Positions 30,204-38,617 are shown, counted from the stretch's first letter. The stretch is 49,464 nucleotides of DNA from Salirhabdus salicampi (GCF_024259515.1 NZ_JANBWE010000008.1:1-49464), one strand, 5' to 3'. The notes: a model not told the origin generated them from the sequence alone. A program made the numbers and translations.

Positions 30204-30799
30204 GTTTAACCGTACAATTTGTCACCATCGTTACGATGATTGGTAGCGGTTTTTACTTAGGAATGGCTGTTGAGACATTTTATCGCTTCTACAACCGGAA
30301 AAGATATCAGCAAATTTTTCGATATATAAACGAAGGACTGTTTTGGGTCCTTCAAGGATTAATACTTTTCTACATTTTATATTTAGTGAATTACGGAGAA
30401 ATACGATTTTATATATTGCTGGCGGTAATATGTGGATATGCAGCTTATCAATCTATGTTTCGAACAACATTTTTAAAAATACTAGAAATCAGTATTCGTT
30501 GGGCCGCTACAATTTATCGTTTTTGTAAACAATTGTGTAATACCTTTATTTTTGCCCCGTTACGTTGGATGCTAATGGTTTTGAAATCTATCCTCCTTCT
30601 TTTGTGGGGAGTGGTCATATGGTTAATTATCCTTCCATGGCGTTTAATAAAAAGACCAATTCAAGTTTTAGGGAAACTACTTTGGGGTATGGTCCCAAAG
30701 ATAATAAAAAAATATATTCTTTCCTTATGGCAATATTGTAGTAAAATGATATATATGGTTCAAAAATGGTACAAGTCAATGTTGCAAAAAAGGAGGTAA
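30200..30799 (+). CDS. yabQ: Sporulation membrane protein YabQ
   Basis: The 199-residue protein is hydrophobic, with about four membrane segments (approximately 5-25, 45-63, 67-85 and 130-148) and a basic C-terminal half. YabQ localises to forespore-engulfing membranes and is needed for cortex formation in B. subtilis. Its ATG lies within the TGA region of yabP, so the pair should be coupled. The family is weakly conserved in sequence; identification relies on position plus topology. Confidence 0.88.
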   Translation: MSLTVQFVTIVTMIGSGFYLGMAVETFYRFYNRKRYQQIFRYINEGLFWVLQGLILFYILYLVNYGEIRFYILLAVICGYAAYQSMFRTTFLKILEISIRWAATIYRFCKQLCNTFIFAPLRWMLMVLKSILLLLWGVVIWLIILPWRLIKRPIQVLGKLLWGMVPKIIKKYILSLWQYCSKMIYMVQKWYKSMLQKRR

Positions 30800-30806
30800 T
30801 CGGAGG

Positions 30807-31187
30807 ATGGAATCTCAGCAAAAACGGGTAACCAAAATTAACTCAAGCTACGTAAAAGAACATCATGCATATAAGGAGCGGCAGTTAAAAAAGAAAAAAA
30901 GATTGTTTCGCCGGTTAACCTTTTTTGCGATTATCCTCATTGCTGTTTTTTGGTCATTAACTTCATACCATATGAAACAAAGAGCATTATATGAAGAAAA
31001 AAAGGAAATTTATGAAAATCTGCAAGCAGAAATGGATAAACTTCAATCAGAAGAGAAAAAATTAACTGAGGAAATCGAACTGTTGAAGGATACCGACTAC
31101 GTTTTACAGATTGCCCGAAAAGATTATTTTCTTTCAAAAGAAGGAGAAATTATCTTCAAAGTACCAGATGAAGAGACGTCTTATTGA
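30807..31187 (+). CDS. divIC: Cell-division initiation protein DivIC (FtsB-like)
   Basis: DivIC is a septal protein that pairs with FtsL and DivIB in the divisome. The 126-residue bitopic protein has a basic cytoplasmic N-terminus, one membrane segment (about 37-54), an extracellular coiled coil (about 60-96) and the conserved DYVLQIARKDYFLSKEGEI. TAATCGGAGG immediately precedes the ATG, with a stronger AAGGAGG a few bases earlier. The yabR promoter overlaps its stop codon. Confidence 0.95.
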   Translation: MESQQKRVTKINSSYVKEHHAYKERQLKKKKRLFRRLTFFAIILIAVFWSLTSYHMKQRALYEEKKEIYENLQAEMDKLQSEEKKLTEEIELLKDTDYVLQIARKDYFLSKEGEIIFKVPDEETSY

Positions 31188-31213
31188 CACTTTTTTGAAG
31201 CCTTATATATAAT
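31184..31213 (+). promoter_or_regulatory. Sigma-A promoter of yabR
   Basis: TTGACA (31184-31189) and TATAAT (31208-31213) with an 18-bp spacer are perfect hexamers. The -35 overlaps the divIC stop codon. Confidence 0.85.
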
Positions 31214-31263
31214 ATATAAGTATATAATCTTTTTTAATAATTTTAAGGAGGAGCATTTTTTTT

Positions 31264-31650
31264 ATGTCAGTTGAAGTAGGCAGCAAGTTGCAAGGCAAGG
31301 TAACCGGCATCACGAATTTTGGGGCTTTTGTAGAATTACCCGAGGGATCTACAGGATTAGTCCACATTAGTGAAGTAGCAGATAAATATGTAAAAGACAT
31401 TAATGAACACTTAACAGTCGGTGACCAAGTCGAAGTCAAGGTTATTAATGTAGAGAAAGATGGAAAAATTGGACTTTCCATTAAAAAAGCAAAAGAAAAC
31501 GTTCAGAAAAAAAACCAACGCCCAAAAAAGCGTGGGGAATCTTTCGAACAAAAAATGAATCGCTTCCTAAAGGAAAGCGAGGACCGTTTAGCGTCCTTAA
31601 GGAAACAAACAGAGTCCAAGCGTGGAGGTCGAGGCGCACGGAAGGGATAA
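31264..31650 (+). CDS. yabR: S1-domain RNA-binding protein YabR
   Basis: The 128-residue protein is one S1 RNA-binding domain (about 1-74; GSKLQGKVTGITNFGAFVELPEG, GLVHISEVA) followed by a very basic Lys/Arg-rich tail ending in RGGRGARKG. It probably binds RNA or the ribosome; function is not established. AAGGAGGAG precedes the ATG, with an eight-T stretch between site and start. Confidence 0.93.
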   Translation: MSVEVGSKLQGKVTGITNFGAFVELPEGSTGLVHISEVADKYVKDINEHLTVGDQVEVKVINVEKDGKIGLSIKKAKENVQKKNQRPKKRGESFEQKMNRFLKESEDRLASLRKQTESKRGGRGARKG

Positions 31651-31702
31651 CTTGCTGTCTATTCGCAGGATGACCATTCGTAAAAAATTCAAATATATAG
31701 AA

Positions 31703-31737
31703 AAAAAGAAGGTATCCGTTGAGGATGCCTTCTTTTT
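31703..31737 (+). terminator. Terminator of yabR
   Basis: A 15-bp stem with one G-T pair (31703-31717 with 31723-31737) has A-run and T-run flanks. Confidence 0.9.
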
Positions 31738-31761
31738 ATAACTACAAAAAATGCGATAATA

Positions 31762-31790
31762 ATAAAAAAGCCCACACCATAAGGTGCGGA
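31762..31790 (-). terminator. Terminator of the tRNA-Met/tRNA-Glu unit
   Basis: On the - strand, CCGCACC and GGTGTGG pair around TTAT and are followed by GCTTTTTTATT. It faces the yabR terminator on the other strand. Confidence 0.87.
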
Positions 31791-31810
31791 CAGGACAAGG
31801 TTAAGTTAAG

Positions 31811-31882
31811 TGACCCGTACGGGATTCGAACCCGTGTTACCGCCGTGAAAGGGCGGTGTCTTAACCACTTGACCAACGGGCC
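31811..31882 (-). tRNA. trnE: tRNA-Glu (anticodon TTC)
   Basis: The 72-nt gene folds as a standard cloverleaf on the - strand. The acceptor GGCCCGT pairs with ACGGGTC (one G-T pair), the anticodon loop CTTTCAC sits on a CCGCC/GGCGG stem, and the T-loop is TTCGAAT. CCA is not encoded. It lies 9 bp downstream of tRNA-Met in the same transcript. Confidence 0.96.
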
Positions 31883-31891
31883 AACATAAAA

Positions 31892-31968
31892 TGGTAGCGG
31901 CGGAGGGGATCGAACCCCCGACCTCACGGGTATGAACCGTACGCTCTCGCCAGCTGAGCTACACCGCC
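31892..31968 (-). tRNA. trnM: tRNA-Met (anticodon CAT)
   Basis: The 77-nt gene, including an encoded CCA, starts GGCGGTGTAGCTCAG on the - strand. The anticodon loop TTCATAC gives CAT. It looks like an elongator tRNA-Met rather than the initiator, because it lacks the initiator's C-A 1-72 mismatch. A CAT anticodon could also be lysidine-modified to read Ile, which sequence alone cannot exclude; TilS is encoded at 36542. Confidence 0.93.
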
Positions 31969-31998
31969 ACGTTGTATTTGTTGAAAGTCACAAGAAAT

Positions 31999-32027
31999 AT
32001 AATATAACAGGATGTCATAAGTGTCAA
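31999..32027 (-). promoter_or_regulatory. Sigma-A promoter of the tRNA pair
   Basis: On the - strand, TTGACA (32027-32022) and TATTAT (32004-31999) with a 17-bp spacer lie about 24 nt before the mature tRNA-Met. Confidence 0.88.
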
Positions 32028-32073
32028 CATTTTTTGCGAAAGAATTTTATTTTTTATTACAAATGATGTAAGC

Positions 32074-32119
32074 AAAGAACGGGAGAATGTTTTCAATTTT
32101 GACATCCTCCCGTTCTTTT
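32074..32119 (+). terminator. Orphan hairpin between tRNA promoter and spoIIE
   Basis: A perfect 12-bp stem AAAGAACGGGAG/CTCCCGTTCTTT (32074-32085 with 32107-32118) continues as ATGT/ACAT inside and ends in TTTT on the + strand. No + strand gene ends here; the nearest, yabR, already has a terminator. It may insulate spoIIE from readthrough. Confidence 0.6.
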
Positions 32120-32171
32120 ATCGAATCATATCATTGTGAATTGTAAAAATAACTGTTCATAGTTAGAAATC

Positions 32172-32237
32172 CGTCGAACACTTTTTATCGTTCGTCCACT
32201 TGTTTTGACAAATTACATACTCTATCTATGCTTCAAT
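32172..32237 (+). promoter_or_regulatory. Putative Spo0A-controlled promoter of spoIIE
   Basis: TTGACA at 32205-32210 has no good -10 at 17 bp. A -10-like TTCAAT (32232-32237) lies 21 bp away, the spacing reported for B. subtilis spoIIE; TATGCT at 16 bp is an alternative. 0A-like sites are CGTCGAA (32172-32178, 6 of 7) and TTTGACA (32204-32210, 6 of 7). Confidence 0.45.
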
Positions 32238-32261
32238 AAAACATAGAAGGAGTGAGAGGCA

Positions 32262-34700
32262 ATGATGGAGTCATATCCAAAGAGTCATTCGAAAACTTTA
32301 CCCTATTCTTTTTTAGCTTCGAAAAGAGTGATAAAAGATCGAACGAGAAAGTTATTGATGGATAAAGGGTGGATGGTGTTTATTGCGGGTTTTCTTCTTG
32401 GACGAGCAATCATCTTAACATCCGTTTCTCCATTTGCTATAGCTTTCTTTGCATCTATTTGGGTACTCAGAAGAAAGTTATTTCACAAAGCAGGATTGGC
32501 TGTACTTGCCGGAGCCATGACCGTTTCATGGTCACATACAACCTTTCAATTGAGTGCAATTTTAATTTTTTGTATTCTTTCGGCTTTATTTAGTCATATT
32601 AAAAGGCAACAAAAAATGATCCCTATATATGTTTTTATCGCTTGCTTAACGCCCCGTTTAACCGGCTATATGTACTTAGGGACGATAGAGCCTTACCAAT
32701 GGATTTTTACAATCGTTGAATCAGGACTAAGCGTTGTCCTCGTTTTAATTTTTATGCAAAGTGTTCCGTTAATATCACCTAATAAAGTGAGAAAAGAGTT
32801 AAAAAATGAAGAAATCGTTTGTATGATTATCTTGTTGGCATCGATTTTAACTGGGACCATTGGTTGGGTCTTCCTAGATGCTTCAATGGAGCAAGTGTTA
32901 TCACGGTACTTTGTATTATGGTTGGCATTCGTTGCAGGTGCCGCTATAGGTTCAACAGTTGGTGTTGTTACAGGACTAGTGTTAAGTTTGGCAGATGTTG
33001 CAAGCTTACATCAAATGAGTTTATTAGCTTTTGCGGGTTTGTTAGGCGGCTTGCTAAAAGATGGAAAGAAAATTGGAGTAGGACTAGGACTTATGGTAGC
33101 CACAGTTTTAATTGGTATATATGGAGAAGGCGGGTCCTTATTTCGGGAGACGTTAATTGAATCGACATTAGCAGTTGCGCTTTTCCTCATTACACCAGAA
33201 AAGTGGATAAGGAAAATTGCCAGATATATTCCGGGAACAAGTGAACATTCCATGGAACAAGAACAATATTTACAAAAAGTTCGAGATGTAACAGCAAATC
33301 GAGTAGAGCAGTTTTCCGATATGTTCCAGGCATTATCGAAAAGCTTTACAAAGGTAGATGCTTTACATATAGAGAAAGAAGACAATCGGGAAACAGATTA
33401 TTTTTTAAGCAATGTTACTGAAAAAACTTGTCAGTCCTGCTTCATGAAAGAAAGATGTTGGGTGAAACAATTTGATCAAACGTATGATTACATGAAAAAT
33501 GTTATGGAAGAAATGGAAACAGGGGAAGTGAATCATCGGAAAAAAGTGATTCGGGACTTTGAGAAATATTGTGTAAAATCGAAAAAAATGTTCGACACGA
33601 TGAATTATGAGTTGTCATACTACAAAGCGAACCAACGATTAAAAATGCAAGTGAAAGAAAGCAGACGATTTGTAGCTGAACAATTAAAAGGTGTTTCTGA
33701 AGTGATGGAAGATTTCGCGAAAGAAATTGTGAAGGAACGGGAGATTCATGAACAACAAGAAATGGATATCATACAAGCCTTGCAGGAATTAGGGTTTGAG
33801 ATTGAGCAACTAGACATCTATAGCTTAGAAGCTGGAAATGTAGACATTGAAATGAATCTATCATTGTATGATTACCATGGGGAAGCACAAAAGATCATTG
33901 CTCCTGTTCTGTCGGATATCTTGGATGAGACAATTGTTGTCAAAAATGAAGAGGTATCACCATTTCCGAATGGGTATGGATATTTCTCTTTTGCTTCTGC
34001 GCATCAATACATTGTAAAAACAGGCGTAGCACACGCTGCAAAAGGTGGCGGATTTATATCGGGAGATAGTTATTTAGTAAAAGAGTTAGGTAGTGGAAAG
34101 TATGCTTTAGCTATAAGTGATGGTATGGGTAACGGGGAAAGAGCGTATATGGAGAGTACCGAAACGCTAAATTTATTACAACAAATTTTACAGTCGGGAA
34201 TTGACGAAAAGGTAGCGATAAAATCCATTAATTCGATATTATCGCTACGCACAACGGATGAAGTATTTTCCACGTTAGATTTAGCAGTGGTTGATACACA
34301 AAACGGAGGAGTAAAATTTTTGAAAATCGGGTCTACGCCAAGTTTTATTAAACGCGGGGAACAAATCAATAAAGTAGAAGCAAGTAATCTACCAATAGGT
34401 ATAATACAAGAATTTGATGTAGACGTCGTTAGTGATACATTAAAGGCGAATGACTTACTCATTATGATGAGTGATGGTATATTTGAAGGTCCGAAGCATA
34501 TTGAAAATGTAGATGTTTGGATGAAACGTAAAATAAAGGAAATTGAAACTGAAGATCCGCAGGATATCGCTGATTTAATTTTAGAAGAGGTGATTCGGAC
34601 AAAATCAGGTGATATCGATGACGATATGACGGTTTTAGTAGCTAAAATAGAAAATCATAACCCTCCATGGGCGTCCTTTGCTGTTCATAAGGCCCAATAG
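32262..34700 (+). CDS. spoIIE: Stage II sporulation phosphatase SpoIIE
   Basis: SpoIIE dephosphorylates SpoIIAA to activate sigma-F in the forespore and interacts with FtsZ at the polar septum. The 812-residue protein has an N-terminal block of about ten membrane segments (about 40-315), a central regulatory region (about 330-580) with a cysteine cluster CQSCFMKERCW, and a C-terminal PPM phosphatase. Metal-binding acids are visible at D602 (SGDSY), D620 (SDGMGNG), MMSDGIFEG and DDDMTVLV. AAGGAG precedes tandem ATGs at 32262 and 32265. Length is close to B. subtilis SpoIIE (827). Confidence 0.97.
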   Translation: MMESYPKSHSKTLPYSFLASKRVIKDRTRKLLMDKGWMVFIAGFLLGRAIILTSVSPFAIAFFASIWVLRRKLFHKAGLAVLAGAMTVSWSHTTFQLSAILIFCILSALFSHIKRQQKMIPIYVFIACLTPRLTGYMYLGTIEPYQWIFTIVESGLSVVLVLIFMQSVPLISPNKVRKELKNEEIVCMIILLASILTGTIGWVFLDASMEQVLSRYFVLWLAFVAGAAIGSTVGVVTGLVLSLADVASLHQMSLLAFAGLLGGLLKDGKKIGVGLGLMVATVLIGIYGEGGSLFRETLIESTLAVALFLITPEKWIRKIARYIPGTSEHSMEQEQYLQKVRDVTANRVEQFSDMFQALSKSFTKVDALHIEKEDNRETDYFLSNVTEKTCQSCFMKERCWVKQFDQTYDYMKNVMEEMETGEVNHRKKVIRDFEKYCVKSKKMFDTMNYELSYYKANQRLKMQVKESRRFVAEQLKGVSEVMEDFAKEIVKEREIHEQQEMDIIQALQELGFEIEQLDIYSLEAGNVDIEMNLSLYDYHGEAQKIIAPVLSDILDETIVVKNEEVSPFPNGYGYFSFASAHQYIVKTGVAHAAKGGGFISGDSYLVKELGSGKYALAISDGMGNGERAYMESTETLNLLQQILQSGIDEKVAIKSINSILSLRTTDEVFSTLDLAVVDTQNGGVKFLKIGSTPSFIKRGEQINKVEASNLPIGIIQEFDVDVVSDTLKANDLLIMMSDGIFEGPKHIENVDVWMKRKIKEIETEDPQDIADLILEEVIRTKSGDIDDDMTVLVAKIENHNPPWASFAVHKAQ

Positions 34701-34725
34701 ATTTCATATCGATTCTATGAAAAAG

Positions 34726-34755
34726 GTATAAGAGCCAGGCAAATCGGCAACAATG
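34726..34755 (+). promoter_or_regulatory. Sigma-F promoter of yabS-yabT
   Basis: GTATA (34726-34730), a 15-bp spacer and GGCAACAATG (34746-34755) match the forespore pattern GYATA, about 15 bp, GGnRAnAnTR at every defined position. Transcription would start near 34762, before the AAGGAGG of yabS. Confidence 0.75.
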
Positions 34756-34782
34756 GTGATAGGTTCATAAGGAGGGGTATTA

Positions 34783-35523
34783 ATGAAAAAAGGTACGCTT
34801 AAACAAATTCTCTTAATTACGGACGGATGTTCCAACCAAGGAGAAGATCCAGTAGCCGTAAGTGAATTAATCTATCAACAAGGTATTACAGTAAATGTAA
34901 TTGGCATATTAGATGATGACCATTCTGAGGATCCAGAAGGACTAAAAGAAGTAGAAGAAATTGCTTCAGCGGGTGGTGGAGTGAGTCGAATTGTTTATGC
35001 TGAAACGTTGCCGCAAACTGTACAAATGGTAACCAAGCAAGCCATGACGCAAACGCTTCAAGGTGTTGTAAATCAAGAGCTGAAACAAATATTAGGTGAT
35101 AAACAAACAATGGAAGACCTACCTCCAGAGAAACGTGGGGAAGTGATGGAAGTCGTCGAGGATTTAGGAGAGACAAGCGATTTAGAAGTACTCGTATTAG
35201 TAGATACAAGTGCAAGTATGAGTGATAAGTTACCGACGGTTAGAGAGTCATTAGAAGACTTGTCACTAAGTATGGGCGCCCGAACTGGAAAAAATCGTTT
35301 TTCCATTTACACCTTTCCAGGAAAAAAACAAGATGTAACCGAAGTTATGTCTTGGACACCTGATATGAAAAAGATTGCATCCATTTTTCCAAAGCTAACA
35401 AGTGGAGGTATTACACCAACTGGCCCAGCACTTAAAGCAGTTATGAACCGTTTTAAGGTAGTACCACGATTGAAAGAATGGAGTCCGCAAGATGAAGAAT
35501 TCATTGAAGAGTCAGGGTCTTAA
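34783..35523 (+). CDS. yabS: VWA-domain protein YabS
   Basis: The 246-residue protein has von Willebrand A-type features. The metal-site motif DTSAS near 143-147 and the segment GGITPTGPAL are typical, with an unusual N-terminal strand ILLITDGCSNQGEDP resembling the later part of a VWA fold. Function is unknown. It overlaps the kinase gene yabT by 32 bp and shares its sigma-F-type promoter, so the two proteins may work together in the forespore. Confidence 0.88.
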   Translation: MKKGTLKQILLITDGCSNQGEDPVAVSELIYQQGITVNVIGILDDDHSEDPEGLKEVEEIASAGGGVSRIVYAETLPQTVQMVTKQAMTQTLQGVVNQELKQILGDKQTMEDLPPEKRGEVMEVVEDLGETSDLEVLVLVDTSASMSDKLPTVRESLEDLSLSMGARTGKNRFSIYTFPGKKQDVTEVMSWTPDMKKIASIFPKLTSGGITPTGPALKAVMNRFKVVPRLKEWSPQDEEFIEESGS

Positions 35524-36454
35524 AGTTCGCCCTGGTACAACCGTAAGTGGGAAGTGGCATCATAATCATTACGAGGTTGTAAAAACATTAGGTTATGGGG
35601 CTATTGGAACAGTATTTCTAGCAAAAAAGGAAAATCAGCTAGTAGCGATTAAGATGAGTGAACAACAAGCCTCCATAACGACAGAGGTTAATGTGTTAAA
35701 GGCTTTACAGAAGGTCCAGGGAAAACGCCTTGGGCCTTCTTTGTTAGATGTAGATGATTGGCAGTTGAGAAATGGAAAGCAAATTTCGTTTTACGTTATG
35801 GAGTATTTAGACGGTACAGGTTTAAATACGTTTCTGAAAAAGCGGGGTTATGAGTGGATTGGAATATTATTATTACAAATATTGGATGACCTCGATCGTT
35901 TACATCGTGAAGGTTGGATTTTTGGAGACTTAAAAAGGGAAAATTTAATTGTCACCCAATCTCCTCCTCGATTAAGGTGGATAGATGTAGGTGGCACGAC
36001 GAAAATCGGAAGAGCTGTTAAAGAATATACAGAATTTTATGATCGAGGATACTGGGGGCTTGGGAGTCGCAAGGCCGACCCTAGTTATGATTTATTTGCA
36101 TTAGCTATGGTTGTGATTCAAATTTTTTATCCTAATTACTTCTTAAAAGGGAAAGACCCATTAAGAACCTTGCGTTATTATATCAATCGAGCACCGGGAC
36201 TGAGATTATATTCTTCTTGTTTGGAAAAAGCACTACTAGGGAAATATACATCTGGAAAAGAAATGAAAGACGATATTTCACGTTTATTACTCTCTAGAAA
36301 GAAAAGAAAAGAGCAAAAAATACCCGTAAACAATTCAGTTGGAACAAATGTGACAAACGGAAACAGAAGTGATCTTAAGTTAAGATTTATGGAAACTACC
36401 GGAATCGGGATTATTATGTTTATTTTCTACATGATATTTGTTCTGTTACAGTAA
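35492..36454 (+). CDS. yabT: Hanks-type Ser/Thr kinase YabT
   Basis: YabT is a forespore membrane-associated kinase, DNA-activated in B. subtilis, that phosphorylates RecA and others. The 320-residue protein has the glycine loop GYGAIGTVF near 34-42, the ATP lysine in VAIKMS and the catalytic loop FGDLKRENLIV. DVGG replaces the usual DFG, as I recall in B. subtilis YabT. A single C-terminal membrane segment (about 300-318) replaces extracellular PASTA repeats. It starts within yabS. Confidence 0.92.
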   Translation: MKNSLKSQGLKVRPGTTVSGKWHHNHYEVVKTLGYGAIGTVFLAKKENQLVAIKMSEQQASITTEVNVLKALQKVQGKRLGPSLLDVDDWQLRNGKQISFYVMEYLDGTGLNTFLKKRGYEWIGILLLQILDDLDRLHREGWIFGDLKRENLIVTQSPPRLRWIDVGGTTKIGRAVKEYTEFYDRGYWGLGSRKADPSYDLFALAMVVIQIFYPNYFLKGKDPLRTLRYYINRAPGLRLYSSCLEKALLGKYTSGKEMKDDISRLLLSRKKRKEQKIPVNNSVGTNVTNGNRSDLKLRFMETTGIGIIMFIFYMIFVLLQ

Positions 36455-36475
36455 AATAATATCGTTATTATCATT

Positions 36476-36504
36476 TTGAGTACCCCTTTAAATCATGGTA
36501 GGAT
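36476..36504 (+). promoter_or_regulatory. Candidate promoter of tilS-hpt
   Basis: TTGAGT (36476-36481) and TAGGAT (36499-36504) are 17 bp apart with TG one base before the -10 (TGGTAGGAT). Confidence 0.5.
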
Positions 36505-36541
36505 ATAGGTTAAAGGTGATAGAGAAATCGGGGTGTCCCTA

Positions 36542-37936
36542 ATGCTGAAAGATAAAGTTCTACGATTCGCTCAAAAGCATACATTAATCGAAAAAGGGGA
36601 TACAATTTTTGTAGCTGTGTCAGGTGGACCTGACTCAATGGCATTGTTACATTGGTTAACAACGATTAAACAACAGTACTCATTACATATTATTGTGTTA
36701 TCCATTGATCATCAATTACGTGGTCAAAGTTCGAAAGATGATTTGCAGTATGTAGAAGCGATGTGTAATCAATGGGATATTCCTTTTAAAGGAACGAGTT
36801 TAGACGTTGCTTCTTATAAGGAACAAATGAAGAAGGGTACACAGTTAGCAGCTAGGGAATTACGTTATGCGTTTTTTCAACAAATGATGGAGAAAAGCGA
36901 ATTACCAAAGCTTGCTATGGGTCACCATGGTGATGATTTAGTGGAGACAATGTTTATGCAATTAGGCAGAGGGATGAGTCCTAAGGGAATTCCAGTGAAA
37001 AGAACGTTTGCTAACGGTTGGATCATCCGCCCACTGTTATGCCTGGAAAAAGATGAAATTGAACATTATTGTGTCGAAAACGACATTGTTCCAAGGCGAG
37101 ATGAATCAAATGAAGAAACAACATACACGAGAAATGCAATAAGGAAAACCGTACTTCCGTTTTTGAAGGACCTAAACCCTTCCATAAGTGAAAATTTATT
37201 ACAGGTCAGTCTATCAAAACAAGAAGATGAACGTTTTCTGTTAGAGGAAGCAAAGAAGGTTATGACGGATGTTGTTGAATTTTCGTCTAATCCGAAAGAG
37301 GCTAAGGTGAAAATTAATCATTTTACCACTTATCCACGACCTTTACAAAGGAGGGTGTTTCATCTAATATTAAACTATCTTTACAATAACATGGTAAAAA
37401 ACGTAACTTCTCTTCATATTGATGACATTTTTTCTTTGCTTGAAATGGATAAGCCGAATAGTACACTTCATTTCCCGAATGGTTTAAGTGTTAACAAGGC
37501 ATATAACGAATTGGTATTTCGTTTTTCCCACTCCCATTTCAAACCATATCATATTGAACTTAATCCTCATAAGCCAGTACAACTTCCAAATGGATCAAGA
37601 CTTACTTTGGAATATATTGAGGAAGAAACGTTTCCTAATGAATTAGGGGATGACCAATTTGTATGTGGTGCACAATCATTAACTTTCCCATTAATTGTGC
37701 GAACGAGAAAAAAAGGAGATAAAATGAAGGTAAGGGGACTTAATGGTCATAAAAAAGTAAAAGATATATTTATTGATCAAAAAGTACCAAAACACTTAAG
37801 GGATGAGTGGCCAATTGTATGTGATCAGGAGGATCAAGTGCTTTGGGTTGCCGGCTTAAAAAAAGGTGAACCTATAGAGAACAACGCGTCTAGAAAGTGG
37901 GTTCGAATTACATTAAGCCAAAATGATCATACATAG
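36542..37936 (+). CDS. tilS: tRNA(Ile)-lysidine synthetase
   Basis: TilS adds lysine to C34 of tRNA-Ile(CAU), changing its reading from Met to Ile. The 464-residue protein has the PP-loop SGGPDS at 27-32, the lysine-site segment RRDESNEETTYTRNAIR, and C-terminal TilS domains. ATG 36542 (CGGGGTG upstream) is preferred; GTG 36533 is an in-frame alternative. hpt follows 12 bp later; TilS and Hpt are known to form a complex that activates ftsH in B. subtilis, and the order tilS-hpt-ftsH is kept. Confidence 0.95.
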   Translation: MLKDKVLRFAQKHTLIEKGDTIFVAVSGGPDSMALLHWLTTIKQQYSLHIIVLSIDHQLRGQSSKDDLQYVEAMCNQWDIPFKGTSLDVASYKEQMKKGTQLAARELRYAFFQQMMEKSELPKLAMGHHGDDLVETMFMQLGRGMSPKGIPVKRTFANGWIIRPLLCLEKDEIEHYCVENDIVPRRDESNEETTYTRNAIRKTVLPFLKDLNPSISENLLQVSLSKQEDERFLLEEAKKVMTDVVEFSSNPKEAKVKINHFTTYPRPLQRRVFHLILNYLYNNMVKNVTSLHIDDIFSLLEMDKPNSTLHFPNGLSVNKAYNELVFRFSHSHFKPYHIELNPHKPVQLPNGSRLTLEYIEEETFPNELGDDQFVCGAQSLTFPLIVRTRKKGDKMKVRGLNGHKKVKDIFIDQKVPKHLRDEWPIVCDQEDQVLWVAGLKKGEPIENNASRKWVRITLSQNDHT

Positions 37937-37948
37937 GAGGATGCAACA

Positions 37949-38494
37949 ATGCAGAACGACATTAAGGAAGTTTTAATATCTGAGGAACAAATACTTGCAA
38001 AGACTGAGGAAATTGCTACACGATTAACGGAAGAATACGATGGTAAATTTCCTCTGGCTATCGGCGTGTTAAAAGGGGCTATGCCTTTTATGGCCGACTT
38101 AGTAAAACGCATGGATACGTTTATTGAGATGGATTTCATGGATGTTTCCAGTTATGGAGGCGGAATGAAATCATCTGGTGAAGTAAAAATTGTGAAAGAT
38201 TTAGATACGAAAGTAGAAGGAAGAGACCTGTTAATTATTGAAGATATAATTGATAGCGGACTAACTTTAAGCTATTTAGTTGACCTTTTTAAGTACCGCA
38301 AAGCAAACTCAATTAAAATTGTAACCCTGTTGGACAAACCAGCAGGAAGACAAGCAGGTGTAGAAGCTGACGTAGTTGGTTTTGAAGTTCCAGATGAATT
38401 TGTAGTTGGTTACGGTTTAGATTACCAGGAAAGGTACCGTAATCTTCCGTATATCGGCATCTTAAAACCTGAGGTGTATTCCGGCCAAGAATAA
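37949..38494 (+). CDS. hpt: Hypoxanthine-guanine phosphoribosyltransferase
   Basis: Hpt salvages hypoxanthine and guanine with PRPP to IMP and GMP. The 181-residue protein has the PRPP-binding loop [11 protein letters not shown] at 96-106 and the flexible-loop [11 protein letters not shown] near 67-77. AGGAGG is 9 bp upstream. It is likely cotranscribed with tilS. No terminator is evident before the ftsH promoter. Confidence 0.96.
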   Translation: MQNDIKEVLISEEQILAKTEEIATRLTEEYDGKFPLAIGVLKGAMPFMADLVKRMDTFIEMDFMDVSSYGGGMKSSGEVKIVKDLDTKVEGRDLLIIEDIIDSGLTLSYLVDLFKYRKANSIKIVTLLDKPAGRQAGVEADVVGFEVPDEFVVGYGLDYQERYRNLPYIGILKPEVYSGQE

Positions 38495-38551
38495 GGTTTT
38501 AAACACGTTTTTTTTGGATTTATTCCATTCATTATTCATAAGGGCTTTTAG

Positions 38552-38581
38552 TTGAGTAGAAGCTTTTTATTATGGTAGTAT
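38552..38581 (+). promoter_or_regulatory. Candidate promoter of ftsH
   Basis: TTGAGT (38552-38557) and TAGTAT (38576-38581) are 18 bp apart, with TGG immediately before the -10. The layout closely copies the tilS promoter. Confidence 0.55.
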
Positions 38582-38617
38582 TTAATTTAGTTTTTGTCGC
38601 TTGGGAGGAGGTAAGCA

